A stretch of DNA of 64,000 nucleotides, from NCBI RefSeq assembly GCF_003269425.1, contig NZ_CP030104.1, forward strand, positions 1,607,501 through 1,671,500, in the 5' to 3' direction. Made by a program: the position numbers and the translations under genes. The notes under the pieces are model-generated. The model did not search any database. It was not told the origin of the DNA and worked only from the letters and a program-made list of their open reading frames with translations. The stretch is from Flagellimonas maritima (lineage in GTDB: Bacteria > Bacteroidota > Bacteroidia > Flavobacteriales > Flavobacteriaceae). Positions 9,660-19,395 of this stretch are shown piece by piece. How positions within the stretch are numbered: the first letter of the stretch is position 1; every line of letters starts with the position of its first letter.

Positions 9660-10050
9660 GAAAACCCTCTACTCTTCTAAACCAAAGGTTCTAAATTTTA
9701 AGTAGTATGCTTGACAGAATCCAAAAAATTCTTGACTTCATCAAGATAATTTGAAAAGTATATTGCTAGACTATACCAAGTATTTGATTAGAGTAGTTTT
9801 GATTCCTTTTTCCTTGTTATTTTTTGGGAGTCAATCCGTTCTAGTCGATTACCCGAGAAAATTACTGTAATCAAGTCTGAAGAACTATTATCCGATACGG
9901 CTATTATAAAAAGAATAAATAAAAAAACTTTAGTCGGTTATTTTTGCAGAAACCATTGGCCTCACTACCCATACTTTCTATGTTTAAGGATTTTTGTTAA
10001 GGATTTGTTAATATCTCAATTTTTAAATATCTTACTCCCTGACAATCAGC
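9660..10050. other. Gene-poor 390-base stretch
   Basis: AT-rich sequence between the SDR and the small gene at 10.06 kb. A hydrophobic reading frame on the plus strand around 9775-9870 (containing IPFSLLFFGSQSVLV) ends in a stop, and another frame continues for about 50 codons, which could be an old frameshifted gene, but I cannot match it to a family. No tRNA or strong terminator is seen. Confidence 0.3.
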
Positions 10051-10059
10051 TTGAATAAA

Positions 10060-10236
10060 ATGAAATACTTAGAAAATTCGCTTGAAATCAGAATAACAAT
10101 AGGTGCTATATTATTCAGTTTGTTAGTGCTGAGCTACTTCACTTATCAAGAATACTCCGAAGAAATTTCAATTACTGTTGAAGAAACACTGGTAAGATAC
10201 TTAGCTGATGTTAGTAATGATTTGGCGAGGTTGTAA
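10060..10236 (+). CDS. Possible small single-pass membrane protein
   Basis: A 58-codon frame with ATG at 10060 (a TTG nine bases upstream is also possible). The predicted protein has one transmembrane segment (TIGAILFSLLVLSYFTY) between a short charged N-terminus and an acidic C-terminal tail (YSEEISITVEETLVRYLADVSNDLARL). It lies alone between a gene-poor stretch and the convergent AbiH gene. I do not recognise it. Real coding is plausible but not proven. Confidence 0.3.
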   Translation: MKYLENSLEIRITIGAILFSLLVLSYFTYQEYSEEISITVEETLVRYLADVSNDLARL

Positions 10237-10274
10237 GTTTTATAGTTGGAATAGTAAATTCTAATCGGATTGTC

Positions 10275-11372
10275 TTAATGTTTCTGCGGAATAAAATCAT
10301 TTTCCTGTTTTGAAATAATTCTACTTCTCATCAAGCTTTTATTTGAAAACGCTCTTGACAAATTGATGAGTGTTTCTCTAAAATTATCACCACCATTTAT
10401 CTCTTTCTTATAAAAGATTCTTATTTGAAAGCAATTTTTGTGTTCCATGATAGTTTTAAGAAGTATATGGTCCGATAAACCGCATGAAAGCCCATATATG
10501 TAAACCTCAAATTGATTTTCTAAATTTATTAGTAAATCTTTATAATGCGTGTTATCGAAATAATTATTTGACTTAATGTTTTCTAAAAAAGAGTTATTTT
10601 TTTTCTCAACTTCGAAATACTTGTCAGAATTTTCATTCCCATACCCAAAAACTATGTCTCGAGGTTTACTTAAATCACCATGTATATGATTAATAACATC
10701 TTTGTCATCAAACATTCTAGGGTCTTGATTTAATAAATCTCTAAGAATAAACGTGTAATTAAAATTTACAAAATATATTCCCCCTGGGTTTATATTAGTT
10801 TCTTCCCAGTATCTCAATTTTGTATTATATTCCAGTCTAGGAGTGAAAAAGTGTTTTCGATATGAATTATATGCATGTTTTAATTTTTGAGAATTTGTAT
10901 TCAAACTATTTAGATACACCGCTAAACATTCTTTTATCAATCTAAATGTCTTATTAAATTCGATTATATCAGAATCCTTTGTATCAATCAATAAATCGAA
11001 ATAAAGTTGTTCTATATCTACCCATTTTTCACGCTCATAATTATTATAGAGTTGCTCTATTAGATTATCTCTATATCTTATTTCCAATTTTATTCCTGTA
11101 GTTCTAAGGTTAACAAATTTTCTATAAATGCCTATGTAGCCAAAATTTGTATTAGAAAATTCTCTAAATTTTGTGATTAATGAAGAATTTGCGGTTAAGC
11201 AAAAGAATTTACTTTCTCTCTTAAATATAACAAGACCCTTATTTGTGTCTGGCTTTACTTTTTCTAATTCCGAAAGTGCTTTCCAAAACAACCAATCTAA
11301 AAAATTAGAATAGGATGTAAGAAACCCTAATGATCTATCGAAGCCATTGCCTATTAATATTATTCTCTTCAT
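10275..11372 (-). CDS. AbiH-family protein (putative phage abortive infection)
   Basis: 365 residues. The N-terminus MKRIILIGNGFDRSLGFLTSYSNFLDW is the AbiH-family signature (IGNGFD at 6-11 followed by the xTSYxxF segment), and the FNYTFILRDLL, NHIHGDLSKP and FGYGNE motifs plus YIYGLSCGLSDHILL near the C-terminus agree with it. The founding member came from lactococcal abortive infection; the mechanism is not established. The gene stands alone, with strongly AT-rich codon use (many ATA, TTA and AAA codons) compared with its neighbours, and sits beside a tRNA gene, which suggests lateral acquisition. Confidence 0.82.
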   Translation of the reverse strand: MKRIILIGNGFDRSLGFLTSYSNFLDWLFWKALSELEKVKPDTNKGLVIFKRESKFFCLTANSSLITKFREFSNTNFGYIGIYRKFVNLRTTGIKLEIRYRDNLIEQLYNNYEREKWVDIEQLYFDLLIDTKDSDIIEFNKTFRLIKECLAVYLNSLNTNSQKLKHAYNSYRKHFFTPRLEYNTKLRYWEETNINPGGIYFVNFNYTFILRDLLNQDPRMFDDKDVINHIHGDLSKPRDIVFGYGNENSDKYFEVEKKNNSFLENIKSNNYFDNTHYKDLLINLENQFEVYIYGLSCGLSDHILLKTIMEHKNCFQIRIFYKKEINGGDNFRETLINLSRAFSNKSLMRSRIISKQENDFIPQKH

Positions 11373-11495
11373 AATCTTGTTTAAAATGATACAAAAAATA
11401 TTGCCTTAGAGAATTCTATTGAAAAATATTAGTTTATTTACTTTATATGTTAAATCTAATAATCTTCTGGTGGTTGCTTAAAATAAATTTTCAAA

Positions 11496-11530
11496 TAAAA
11501 AAGACTCCACAGCCTTAACTGTAAAGTCTT
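11496..11530 (-). terminator. Terminator after the tRNA
   Basis: On the minus strand a two-part stem (AAGACT with AGTCTT outside, CTGT with ACAG inside) is followed by a T-rich run, starting 11 bases after the tRNA 3' end. Confidence 0.65.
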
Positions 11531-11540
11531 GATTTTCTTG

Positions 11541-11614
11541 TGGTCCCACATGGGCTCGAACCATGGACCCCCTGATTATGAGTCAGGTGCTCTAACCAGC
11601 TGAGCTATAGGACC
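11541..11614 (-). tRNA. tRNA with CAT anticodon (Met, or Ile2 after lysidine modification)
   Basis: Read on the minus strand this folds as a full cloverleaf: 7-bp acceptor stem (GGTCCTA/TGGGACC, mostly paired), D arm with AGCTGGTTAGAG, anticodon stem CCTGA/TCAGG with loop CTCATAA, and T arm with GGTTCGAGCC. The discriminator is A at 11541. The CAT anticodon is shared by elongator Met and the lysidine-modified Ile2 tRNA; I cannot separate the two with certainty. CCA is not encoded. A terminator follows at once. Confidence 0.93.
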
Positions 11615-11700
11615 TATAATTTGCGGATGCAATATTACTATTTATTTTTCGGTGATGCAAGTGTTACAAGCGTCCGAGAAAGTTATAATTATTCCCCTCC

Positions 11701-12117
11701 CTACAGAGCGGCATTGGAAGAAGCATCTTGGCAAAGTTCCACCAATACGCCATTGGTCCCCTTTGGATGTAAAAATGCCACCAATTTATTGTCGGCCCCT
11801 TTCTTGGGAGTTTCGTTCAACACTTTAAATCCCTCTTCTTTTAGTCTGGCAATTTCCGAGACAATATCTTTAACGGCAAAGGCAATGTGATGAATGCCCT
11901 CTCCTTTTCTTTCCAAGAATTTGGCAATAGGGCTATCTGGGTTCGTAGCCTCCAATAGCTCTATCTTATTGGGACCGGATTTGAAAAATGAAGTCCGTAC
12001 ACCCTCGGAAGAGACCTCCTCCATTTTGTAATGTGGTGTTCCAAAAAGTTTGGCGAACAACATATTGGACTCATTTAGGTTTTTAACCGCTATACCTATG
12101 TGTTCTATTTTTTCCAT
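11701..12117 (-). CDS. mce: Methylmalonyl-CoA epimerase
   Basis: Interconverts (R)- and (S)-methylmalonyl-CoA in propionate/succinyl-CoA metabolism. 138 residues forming two beta-alpha-beta-beta-beta modules of the VOC superfamily. Metal ligands fit His6 (EHIGIAVKNL), His76 or His77 (GIHHIAFAVKDI) and Glu127 (GVLVELCQ). The KIELLE strand also matches. No mutase genes lie in this window; the gene stands alone between the tRNA and rbfA. Confidence 0.93.
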   Translation of the reverse strand: MEKIEHIGIAVKNLNESNMLFAKLFGTPHYKMEEVSSEGVRTSFFKSGPNKIELLEATNPDSPIAKFLERKGEGIHHIAFAVKDIVSEIARLKEEGFKVLNETPKKGADNKLVAFLHPKGTNGVLVELCQDASSNAAL

Positions 12118-12234
12118 TATAGTAAGAATATTAATCCGTGTTTCTTTTAACTATATCCATTCAATTTTTCAAAATTACGGACTGTAGCCGTACTATATCA
12201 TGAGCATAGTCATTAATTCCTTTATTTTTGCATT

Positions 12235-12627
12235 ATGGAAACACAAAGGCAGAAGAAAATTGCAGGAATCATTCAAAAAGATATCGCCGATATTTTACAA
12301 CGTGCTGCAACAGATGGTGGACTACAGGGAACCTTGATTTCGGTTTCCAAGGTTTACGTTACAACTGATCTATCCATCGCGAAGGTTTATGTAAGTATTT
12401 TTCCGAACAAGGGTGCGAACGAATTGCTGGAAGGAATGAAATCCAACCAAAATATGATCAAACATGAGCTCGCGCAACGAACGCGCAATCAATTGCGCCG
12501 TGTTCCAGAACTTGGATTTTACCTAGATGATTCCCTGGAATATATCGATAATATTGAAAAGTCGCTCAAAGGCGAGGAAAATCCAATTGAGAACAGGGAC
12601 TTGCTGGACAAACGAAAGAAATCCTGA
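12235..12627 (+). CDS. rbfA: Ribosome-binding factor A
   Basis: Binds the 30S subunit during 16S rRNA 5'-end maturation and cold adaptation. 130 residues with the KH-like fold; RQKKIAGIIQKDIADIL at the start, ITV-like SVSKVYVTTDLSIAKVYVSIFP, and RVPELGFYLDDSLEY at the end are typical. The gene is followed after one base by the ABC permease, so the two are transcribed together, an order common in Bacteroidota. Confidence 0.93.
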   Translation: METQRQKKIAGIIQKDIADILQRAATDGGLQGTLISVSKVYVTTDLSIAKVYVSIFPNKGANELLEGMKSNQNMIKHELAQRTRNQLRRVPELGFYLDDSLEYIDNIEKSLKGEENPIENRDLLDKRKKS

Positions 12628-12628
12628 T

Positions 12629-13840
12629 ATGGATTTCCCTTTTTATATTGCCAAGCGTTATTTACGTTCCAAAAGCAGTCAGAACGCGGTAAATATTATC
12701 AACTTTATCACTTTTTTGGTTATTGTTATCGGATCTGCCGCTTTGTTCATTGTGCTTTCCGCCTTTGCAGGATTAAAAACGTTCAGCCTTTCCTTTACCA
12801 ACACCTTTGATCCAGATTTAAAAGCATCTCCTGTTATCGGCAAACATTTTTCAATCTCTCCAGAGGAAGAAAAAGAACTGCAAAGTGTTGAAGGGCTGGT
12901 AAATTATTCCAAGGAGCTTGAAGAGCGTGCCTACCTAACATTTCGTGAGCGTAGCTGTATAGCCTATATAAAGGGAATTGATAGTAATTACCGCTCTGTT
13001 ACAGGAGTGGACAGCACCCTTTATTTTGGAAATTGGGGCATAACACAGTACAATGGCGTTATGGGCATAGGCATTTATAATTTGCTCGGAGTGCCTATCG
13101 ATAATTATCAAAACCCAATGACGGTATTAGTGCCCAAACCAGGTAAGGGTTCCCTTTCACAATCCGGTCTTAATCCAAAACCTTATAATGAGCTTCCTCT
13201 TGTAGTGAGCGGAGTTTATGCTGTTGAAGAGAATTTGGACAAGAAATACGTATTTGCACAACTTCCCTTGGTACAGGCATTGCTAGAAAAAGACAGTACT
13301 CAAATATCAGGAATCAATTTCAAGTTGAACGATCTTGCTTCCATTGATGAAGTCAAAACAAATATTAAAAAGATTTTAGGTGAAAAAATATTATTATTAG
13401 ATCGTCAAGAACAAAACAGGACGCTCTATAAAATGCTCAACACGGAGAACTTGGCGACCTATCTCATATTTACTTTGGTTCTGATCATTGCACTGTTCAA
13501 TGTGGTAGGTGCTATTATCATGATGATTTTGGACAAACAACAAAACTCAAAGACTTTGTTCAGCCTTGGCGCAACGATAAAGGAATTACGAAAAATTTAT
13601 TTTACCCAAGGTCTTTTGGTTACTTCTTTAGGAGGTATAATAGGGGTGATCATTGGTTCTATTTTGATTGCAAGCCAACTTATATTTGGCTGGTTAAAAA
13701 TTACGCCTTCCTTGGCTTACCCTGTAGAATACAATATAATGAACGTTCTTGTAGTACTGGTAACCATTGTGGTGTTGGGGTTCATATCATCAAAAATTGC
13801 AAGTAGTAGAATTACAAAAAGATTGATTTCCGCTGTTTAG
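12629..13840 (+). CDS. ABC transporter permease of the LolC/LolE/MacB type
   Basis: Inner-membrane permease of 403 residues with one N-terminal and three C-terminal transmembrane segments around a large periplasmic domain (about 60-270). The start is the ATG at 12629 (MDFPFYIAKRYLRSKSSQNAVNIIN), the standard FtsX/LolE N-terminus; a longer frame overlapping rbfA is not needed. C-terminal features are LILIIALFNVVGAIIMMILDKQQNSKTLFSLGAT-like FtsX core sequence. It probably works in lipoprotein release from the inner membrane, with its ATPase encoded elsewhere. It overlaps the convergent dus gene by four bases. Confidence 0.82.
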   Translation: MDFPFYIAKRYLRSKSSQNAVNIINFITFLVIVIGSAALFIVLSAFAGLKTFSLSFTNTFDPDLKASPVIGKHFSISPEEEKELQSVEGLVNYSKELEERAYLTFRERSCIAYIKGIDSNYRSVTGVDSTLYFGNWGITQYNGVMGIGIYNLLGVPIDNYQNPMTVLVPKPGKGSLSQSGLNPKPYNELPLVVSGVYAVEENLDKKYVFAQLPLVQALLEKDSTQISGINFKLNDLASIDEVKTNIKKILGEKILLLDRQEQNRTLYKMLNTENLATYLIFTLVLIIALFNVVGAIIMMILDKQQNSKTLFSLGATIKELRKIYFTQGLLVTSLGGIIGVIIGSILIASQLIFGWLKITPSLAYPVEYNIMNVLVVLVTIVVLGFISSKIASSRITKRLISAV

Positions 13841-14829
13841 GCAAACTGAAAATCAGCAAACTTTTCCAAAACCTCATCAAAAGCGGCAAAAACGTCTGCA
13901 GATTCATCACTGGTGACCATTTTCATTCGATATTCCTTAAAATGTGGAATTCCTTTAAAATAATTGGTATAGTGCCTTCGGGTTTCAAAGACTCCTAATT
14001 TTTCACCTTTCCAGTCAATTGCCATTTGCAAATGTCTACGTGCCGCATCTACACGCTCCTCCATTGTTGGCGGCTCTATGTGCGTTCCCGTTTCAAAAAA
14101 ATGTTTTACGGCAGCAAAAAACCATGGATTACCGATACTGGCACGCCCTATCATGGCCCCATCAAGTCCATATTCGTCTCTCATTTTTACGGCAGCTTCG
14201 GGCGTATCCACATCACCGTTCCCAAATACGGGAATATGCATTCTCGAATTGTTCTTGACCGCTGCAATAGGTTTCCAATCAGCTTCGCCCTTATACATTT
14301 GAACTCGCGTTCGCCCGTGTATGGAAATTGCTTCGATACCAACATCCTGTAGCCGTTCTGCAACTTCAACAATTTTTATGGAATTCGTATCCCATCCCAA
14401 TCTTGTCTTTACGGTAACGGGAAGTTTGGTTCTTTTAACAATTTCCGCAGTTAATTTTACCATTAGGGGAATGTCCCGTAAAATTCCTGCCCCAGCATTT
14501 TTACAGACCACTTTTTTTACTGGGCAACCAAAATTTATATCAATGATGTCCGGATTGGATTTTTCCACAATATCAATTGCTTGTAACATCGAGTCCAGTT
14601 CGGCACCAAAAATTTGGATTCCCACTGGTCGCTCTTTTTCGTAAATATCCAATTTTATGGTGCTTTTGGCAGCATCTCGGATAAGGCCTTCGGAAGATAT
14701 GAACTCAGTATAAACAACGTCTGCTCCCTGTTCCTTGCACAAAGCTCGAAACGGTGGATCACTGACATCTTCCATTGGGGCCAGAAGCAATGGGAAATCA
14801 GGAAGTTCTATGTCTCTTATTTTTACCAA
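13837..14829 (-). CDS. dus: tRNA dihydrouridine synthase (DusB type)
   Basis: FMN-dependent reduction of uridines in the tRNA D-loop. 330 residues forming a TIM barrel plus helical tail. LLAPMEDVSDPPFRALC at the start, catalytic Cys102 in INFGCPVKKV, VKTRLGWD, the SIHGRTRVQMYKG motif that binds flavin phosphate, and GNGDVDTPE / DGAMIGRASIGNPWFF are all visible. It lies back-to-back with the TonB-type receptor and is convergent with the ABC permease (4-base overlap). Confidence 0.94.
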   Translation of the reverse strand: MVKIRDIELPDFPLLLAPMEDVSDPPFRALCKEQGADVVYTEFISSEGLIRDAAKSTIKLDIYEKERPVGIQIFGAELDSMLQAIDIVEKSNPDIIDINFGCPVKKVVCKNAGAGILRDIPLMVKLTAEIVKRTKLPVTVKTRLGWDTNSIKIVEVAERLQDVGIEAISIHGRTRVQMYKGEADWKPIAAVKNNSRMHIPVFGNGDVDTPEAAVKMRDEYGLDGAMIGRASIGNPWFFAAVKHFFETGTHIEPPTMEERVDAARRHLQMAIDWKGEKLGVFETRRHYTNYFKGIPHFKEYRMKMVTSDESADVFAAFDEVLEKFADFQFA

Positions 14830-14880
14830 ATCCTCAGTTTTTGGGAATGCAAAAATACAAAATGTCAGAAAATCAACAGT

Positions 14881-17298
14881 TTATTCGGATCTAAGCCGTT
14901 CCCGTTCGTTCTTATCAATCTCTTTTTGATTATCGTCCAACCTGAAATTCCCAAAATTATAGGTAAACCCGACCCTTATAAATTGAGTTTCTGGGCGTCT
15001 CCTGTAAAAGTTATCTTGGTTGAGGTATCTAGATGTGTACGTAGGAACATATTGCTCCAATAAATCCTCTGCCGCAATGGAAATTGTTGCCCTATTGTTG
15101 AACAAAGATTTTCTTAGACCCAAGGTCAAGTTAAATTGTTCATCTGATATGTACGACCCAAAGAGAAACTGGGATATATAAGTCATTGTCATTTCTCCCG
15201 TGAGCGTTCCATCTTTGGAAAGTGTCAAATAATTTGCCAAATAACCATAAAAGCCATCTACCTCAGCAGTAAAACTTTGATTGTCACTTTCAACGGCCAA
15301 AAAGGTTTCCTCTTCATGAAAAACAGAAGTATAGGCGTATAAAAACCAAAAAGGTAAAATTCCCTTGCTGACCGTGAAATCAAACCCGTAAGATTTGCTC
15401 TCGAGGACATTTTGTTTCAATTCTACCAAAGTAAGGTTTTCGTTATTCTGAAAAACCAGTTCGGCAATATTCCTGCCGTTGTCCCGATAGTAGATATCAA
15501 AAAAATATTCGCTGTCCAAAGTATAGTTGATATTGAAATTATTGGAAAAATTAGGTCTCAAACCAGGATTGCCCTCTTCAAAATCATTTTCATTGAAAAA
15601 ATATCGGAACGGATTCAAGTCATTATATTTTGGCCTTGCTATGTTTCTTCCATAATCAAAAGCAAAACTATGCCGCTCCGAAGGAGAATACAACACATAA
15701 ACCGATGGAAAGGGCTCAAAAAAGTCTTGGGTATTTATTTCGTTCAAGGTCAATGATGTTCCTGTGGCTTGTGTCAACTCTCCCCTTAAACCCAATTTCA
15801 TCGACCATTTTTCCCAATTTTTTACAAAGCTGAAGTATCCTGCATAAACATTCTCATCATAATTAAAGTTATCGGATAAAGAAGAATCCACTTCATCATC
15901 AGAACCTGAAAAATTAAAGAAATCGACCGTACTTTCCGAAATGATAGAGGAAATTCTTAAACCACTTTCAATTGAAGCATTGCCAATCGGTGTTAAATAA
16001 TCTACCTGTCCCGTAAAAATCTTGATATCCTGTTGCGAATCTGTGTCAAAACCAAAATTTCTCAAAAAGAAGCCGTTATTGTCAAAATAATCGGAGTTTA
16101 CGTTCTGGAGGGATTCTCCATTATAGTAGGTGTAATGGCCATTCAGGGAAAATCTAGCTCCTTCTTTTTTTAATTTGTGTACGTAGGTCAGGTCAAAAGC
16201 CAAATTGGTATTGTCAATTCCTGTGTTGTTCTGTGTTGTAAAAGTAGAGTCCAATGCTCTTTGGTTATTTCTGATTTCGGTCTCCAGTAAGGATTCCTGT
16301 TCTTGGTTTAAGTTAAATGCCAGATTGGAAGAAAGGTTTAGGCTATTTCGCTCGTCAAAATCATAATCAAGGATTAAACTTGCATTTTGGGCCTGAGAGC
16401 TATTTGTCTGATCGTAATTTGTTGTCCATCTGGAAAAAATTGAATCGGAATCATTGATAAAGTTGATTCCTTTGTTTGTTTTCCTTAGCTCTTTTTTGGG
16501 ACTGATTGTATAATTGGCAAAAAGATTCAGTTTATCTGTTTTGTAATAATGGCTGGTCCCTAAACTATATTTAGGAAACACGGCTTGTGTAAAAGAACCA
16601 TTGATACTCCCTTTGTATCCTGGAACAATGCTCTTATTGGTTACTATATTTAAAATAGGTCCGCCTTCCGCTTCATATCTGGCTGGGGGATTCGCAATGA
16701 CCTCAACAGATTTTATATTTGTTCCCGAAAAGCCTTCCAACAGATTTCTGACTTCTTGGCCGGACAACTGTACTTTTCTATCATTTAAATAGACCGTAGC
16801 GTTCTGCCCCCTAATTTGAAGTGCTTCTTGGTTTACAATGACTCCTGGCGTGCTTTTAAGAATGTCCCAAGAGCTGCCCTGAGAGATAACAGTGTTCTCG
16901 ACCGAAAAAACAATTCTGTCCGATAATCTTTGTAGCGTAGGTCTTTTGGCAGTTACTACAACTTCATCTAGGTCATTCGCCGCCAAAGAAATGACCAATG
17001 CCCCCAATACTATACTTTCCTTCACGTCCAATGCCAAAGGTTCTGAACCCTTTCCTACATAGCTGGCTTGCAATAAATATAGTCTTGGCTCTACTTTTTC
17101 AAGTATAAAAAATCCATTATCATCCGCAGAAGTACCATTTACAAACGTGGTATCGGATGCTTTTAAAAGTAGAATATTGGCATAGGGAATCGCCTTATTT
17201 TCACTGTCAATTACCTTTCCTTTAATTTGATACGTCTGTGCGCTTAAGCTTTTTGAAATTAAAAACACCACTAAAAAAATGTAGGTGAAATACTTCAT
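14881..17298 (-). CDS. TonB-dependent outer-membrane receptor family protein
   Basis: Outer-membrane beta-barrel of about 805 residues. The ATG at 17298 gives a good signal peptide (MKYFTYIFLVVFLISKSLSAQ); a TTG eight codons upstream is less likely. After it comes a carboxypeptidase-regulatory-like beta-sandwich (QIKGKVIDSENKAIPYANI), a plug-like part (LDEVVVTAKRPTLQRLSDRIVF... with STPGVIVNQEALQIRGQ) and a long barrel of the OMP-beta-barrel_3 type, ending in an aromatic-rich strand region (FIRVGFTYNFGNF). No SusD partner is adjacent, so it is unlikely to be a polysaccharide-locus SusC. Ligand unknown. Confidence 0.85.
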   Translation of the reverse strand: MKYFTYIFLVVFLISKSLSAQTYQIKGKVIDSENKAIPYANILLLKASDTTFVNGTSADDNGFFILEKVEPRLYLLQASYVGKGSEPLALDVKESIVLGALVISLAANDLDEVVVTAKRPTLQRLSDRIVFSVENTVISQGSSWDILKSTPGVIVNQEALQIRGQNATVYLNDRKVQLSGQEVRNLLEGFSGTNIKSVEVIANPPARYEAEGGPILNIVTNKSIVPGYKGSINGSFTQAVFPKYSLGTSHYYKTDKLNLFANYTISPKKELRKTNKGINFINDSDSIFSRWTTNYDQTNSSQAQNASLILDYDFDERNSLNLSSNLAFNLNQEQESLLETEIRNNQRALDSTFTTQNNTGIDNTNLAFDLTYVHKLKKEGARFSLNGHYTYYNGESLQNVNSDYFDNNGFFLRNFGFDTDSQQDIKIFTGQVDYLTPIGNASIESGLRISSIISESTVDFFNFSGSDDEVDSSLSDNFNYDENVYAGYFSFVKNWEKWSMKLGLRGELTQATGTSLTLNEINTQDFFEPFPSVYVLYSPSERHSFAFDYGRNIARPKYNDLNPFRYFFNENDFEEGNPGLRPNFSNNFNINYTLDSEYFFDIYYRDNGRNIAELVFQNNENLTLVELKQNVLESKSYGFDFTVSKGILPFWFLYAYTSVFHEEETFLAVESDNQSFTAEVDGFYGYLANYLTLSKDGTLTGEMTMTYISQFLFGSYISDEQFNLTLGLRKSLFNNRATISIAAEDLLEQYVPTYTSRYLNQDNFYRRRPETQFIRVGFTYNFGNFRLDDNQKEIDKNERERLRSE

Positions 17299-17453
17299 GT
17301 TAGAATTGAGGTTGAATTTCAAATCTAAGAAAATATTTTAGAGGGGCGTGGGTGATTCCAGTTTCATATTTAGAAAAAACACATTCTCAGGCAGCTAAAA
17401 CGTTTATATTTGCAGTTGCTAAGTCAGCCTCATCCCGTTGAGCCCTAGTTGTT

Positions 17454-19250
17454 ATGAAAAAGATTAGAAATTTTTGCATTATTGCACATATAGACCATGG
17501 TAAAAGTACTTTGGCGGACCGCCTATTGGATTTTACGGGCTCAGTAACAGAACGCGAAAAACAAGACCAGCTTTTGGACAGCATGGATTTGGAAAGGGAG
17601 CGTGGCATTACCATAAAAAGTCATGCCATTCAAATGGAGTATGTTCATGAAGGCGATGATTACGTGCTCAACTTAATAGACACTCCGGGGCATGTGGATT
17701 TTTCCTATGAGGTTTCCCGTTCCATCGCTGCATGTGAGGGTGCACTTTTGGTTGTAGATGCTGCCCAGAGTATACAAGCGCAGACCATTTCCAATCTATA
17801 TTTGGCGCTAGAAAACGATTTGGAGATAATTCCAGTGCTGAATAAAGTAGATCTTCCCAGTGCAAACCCAGAAGAGGTTACCGATGATATCGTAGATTTA
17901 TTGGGATGTAAGCCCGAGGAGGTAATTCCTGCCAGCGCTAAAACAGGGATTGGCATAAAAGAAATTCTTACCGCTATAATAGAACGTGTTCCCGCTCCAA
18001 AAGGGAACGACGAAGAGTCATTGCAGGCCCTTGTTTTTGATTCCGTGTATAATCCATTTAGGGGTGTTGAAACTTATTTTAGGGTAATCAATGGGGAAAT
18101 TAAAAAAGGTCAAAAAATAAAGTTTGTTGCAACGGACAAGGATTATTTTGCAGATGAAATAGGAACCTTGAAATTGACCCAGGTTCCAAGAGACAAAATC
18201 TCTTCCGGTGATGTGGGTTATCTTATTACTGGAATCAAGGATGCCAGGGAAGTAAAGGTTGGAGATACCATTACAGATGCTGCCAACCCCACCCAAAATC
18301 CAATTGAAGGTTTTGAGGATGTAAAACCAATGGTCTTTGCTGGAATTTATCCTGTGGATACCGAGGATTTTGAGGAGCTGCGCTCTTCCATGGAAAAATT
18401 ACAGCTTAATGATGCTTCTTTAGTATTTACCCCGGAAAGTAGTGCCGCTCTTGGTTTTGGATTTAGGTGTGGCTTTTTGGGAATGCTTCATATGGAAATC
18501 ATACAGGAACGATTGGAGCGTGAATTCAATATGACCGTAATCACTACGGTCCCCAATGTTAGTTATCACGCGTTTACAACAAAGGACAGGGAAATACCGC
18601 TTATCGTAAACAATCCCACGGACCTTCCAGACCCTTCGACAGTTGACCGAGTTGAGGAACCCTACATAAAGGCTACAATTATTACAAAATCTGATTTTGT
18701 TGGCAATGTAATGTCTCTTTGCATTGAAAAGCGAGGCCAGATAACAAACCAGACCTATCTTACCACGGAACGTGTAGAACTTATTTTTGATATGCCCTTG
18801 GCTGAAATCGTTTTTGATTTTTATGATCGTTTAAAAACCGTTTCCAAAGGCTATGCCTCTTTTGACTATACACCTATCGGTATGCGGACCTCAAAGCTGG
18901 TTCGTGTCGATATTCTTTTAAATGCGCAGCCTGTGGATGCTTTGTCTGCACTTGTTCATTTTGATAATGCACACCATATAGGAAAAAAGATGTGCGAAAA
19001 ACTGAAAGAACTTATTCCAAGGCAACAGTTCGATATTCCCATACAGGCCGCAATAGGCTCTAAAATCATTTCAAGGGAAACCATAAAGGCACTACGTAAG
19101 GATGTAACAGCAAAATGTTATGGTGGTGACATTTCCCGTAAAAGAAAGCTGTTGGAAAAACAGAAAAAGGGAAAAAAACGTATGCGCCAAGTAGGTAATG
19201 TCGAAATTCCACAACAGGCCTTTATGGCGGTTTTAAAGCTTAACGATTAA
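17454..19250 (+). CDS. lepA: Elongation factor 4 (back-translocase GTPase)
   Basis: Ribosome-binding GTPase of 598 residues, the usual length. G1 loop [15 protein letters not shown] at about 10-24, [12 protein letters not shown] for G3, NKVDLP for G4, and a C-terminal domain ending [25 protein letters not shown], which is specific to LepA and absent from EF-G. Its stop lies inside a perfect palindrome (AAAGCTTAA-cg-a-TTAAGCTTT) that has no T-run, so I do not call a terminator there. Confidence 0.97.
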   Translation: MKKIRNFCIIAHIDHGKSTLADRLLDFTGSVTEREKQDQLLDSMDLERERGITIKSHAIQMEYVHEGDDYVLNLIDTPGHVDFSYEVSRSIAACEGALLVVDAAQSIQAQTISNLYLALENDLEIIPVLNKVDLPSANPEEVTDDIVDLLGCKPEEVIPASAKTGIGIKEILTAIIERVPAPKGNDEESLQALVFDSVYNPFRGVETYFRVINGEIKKGQKIKFVATDKDYFADEIGTLKLTQVPRDKISSGDVGYLITGIKDAREVKVGDTITDAANPTQNPIEGFEDVKPMVFAGIYPVDTEDFEELRSSMEKLQLNDASLVFTPESSAALGFGFRCGFLGMLHMEIIQERLEREFNMTVITTVPNVSYHAFTTKDREIPLIVNNPTDLPDPSTVDRVEEPYIKATIITKSDFVGNVMSLCIEKRGQITNQTYLTTERVELIFDMPLAEIVFDFYDRLKTVSKGYASFDYTPIGMRTSKLVRVDILLNAQPVDALSALVHFDNAHHIGKKMCEKLKELIPRQQFDIPIQAAIGSKIISRETIKALRKDVTAKCYGGDISRKRKLLEKQKKGKKRMRQVGNVEIPQQAFMAVLKLND

Positions 19251-19285
19251 GCTTTGCACAAAGCAAGCTACTGTGGATTGCAATA

Positions 19286-19352
19286 AGTTAGGGGTTGTTA
19301 TTAAGTGCCCAGCCAGACGAATTTATTATGACATTAGGGAACAACCCTTACA
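19286..19352. repeat. Inverted repeat between lepA and the antiporter
   Basis: The 140-base convergent gap contains TTAGGGGTTGTT (19288-19299) and AACAACCCTTA (19340-19350), reverse complements with one mismatch over 11 bases and a 40-base loop. A stem of this size could act as a two-way transcription stop between the convergent lepA and antiporter genes. Confidence 0.4.
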
Positions 19353-19395
19353 GTTCTTTTAGGACTTATTACGTTTTCTCCGTTGACAGTTCAAA

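Noticed and set aside
19227-19250. Palindrome covering the lepA stop as a terminator
   Set aside because: The stem is AT-rich and there is no T-run after it.
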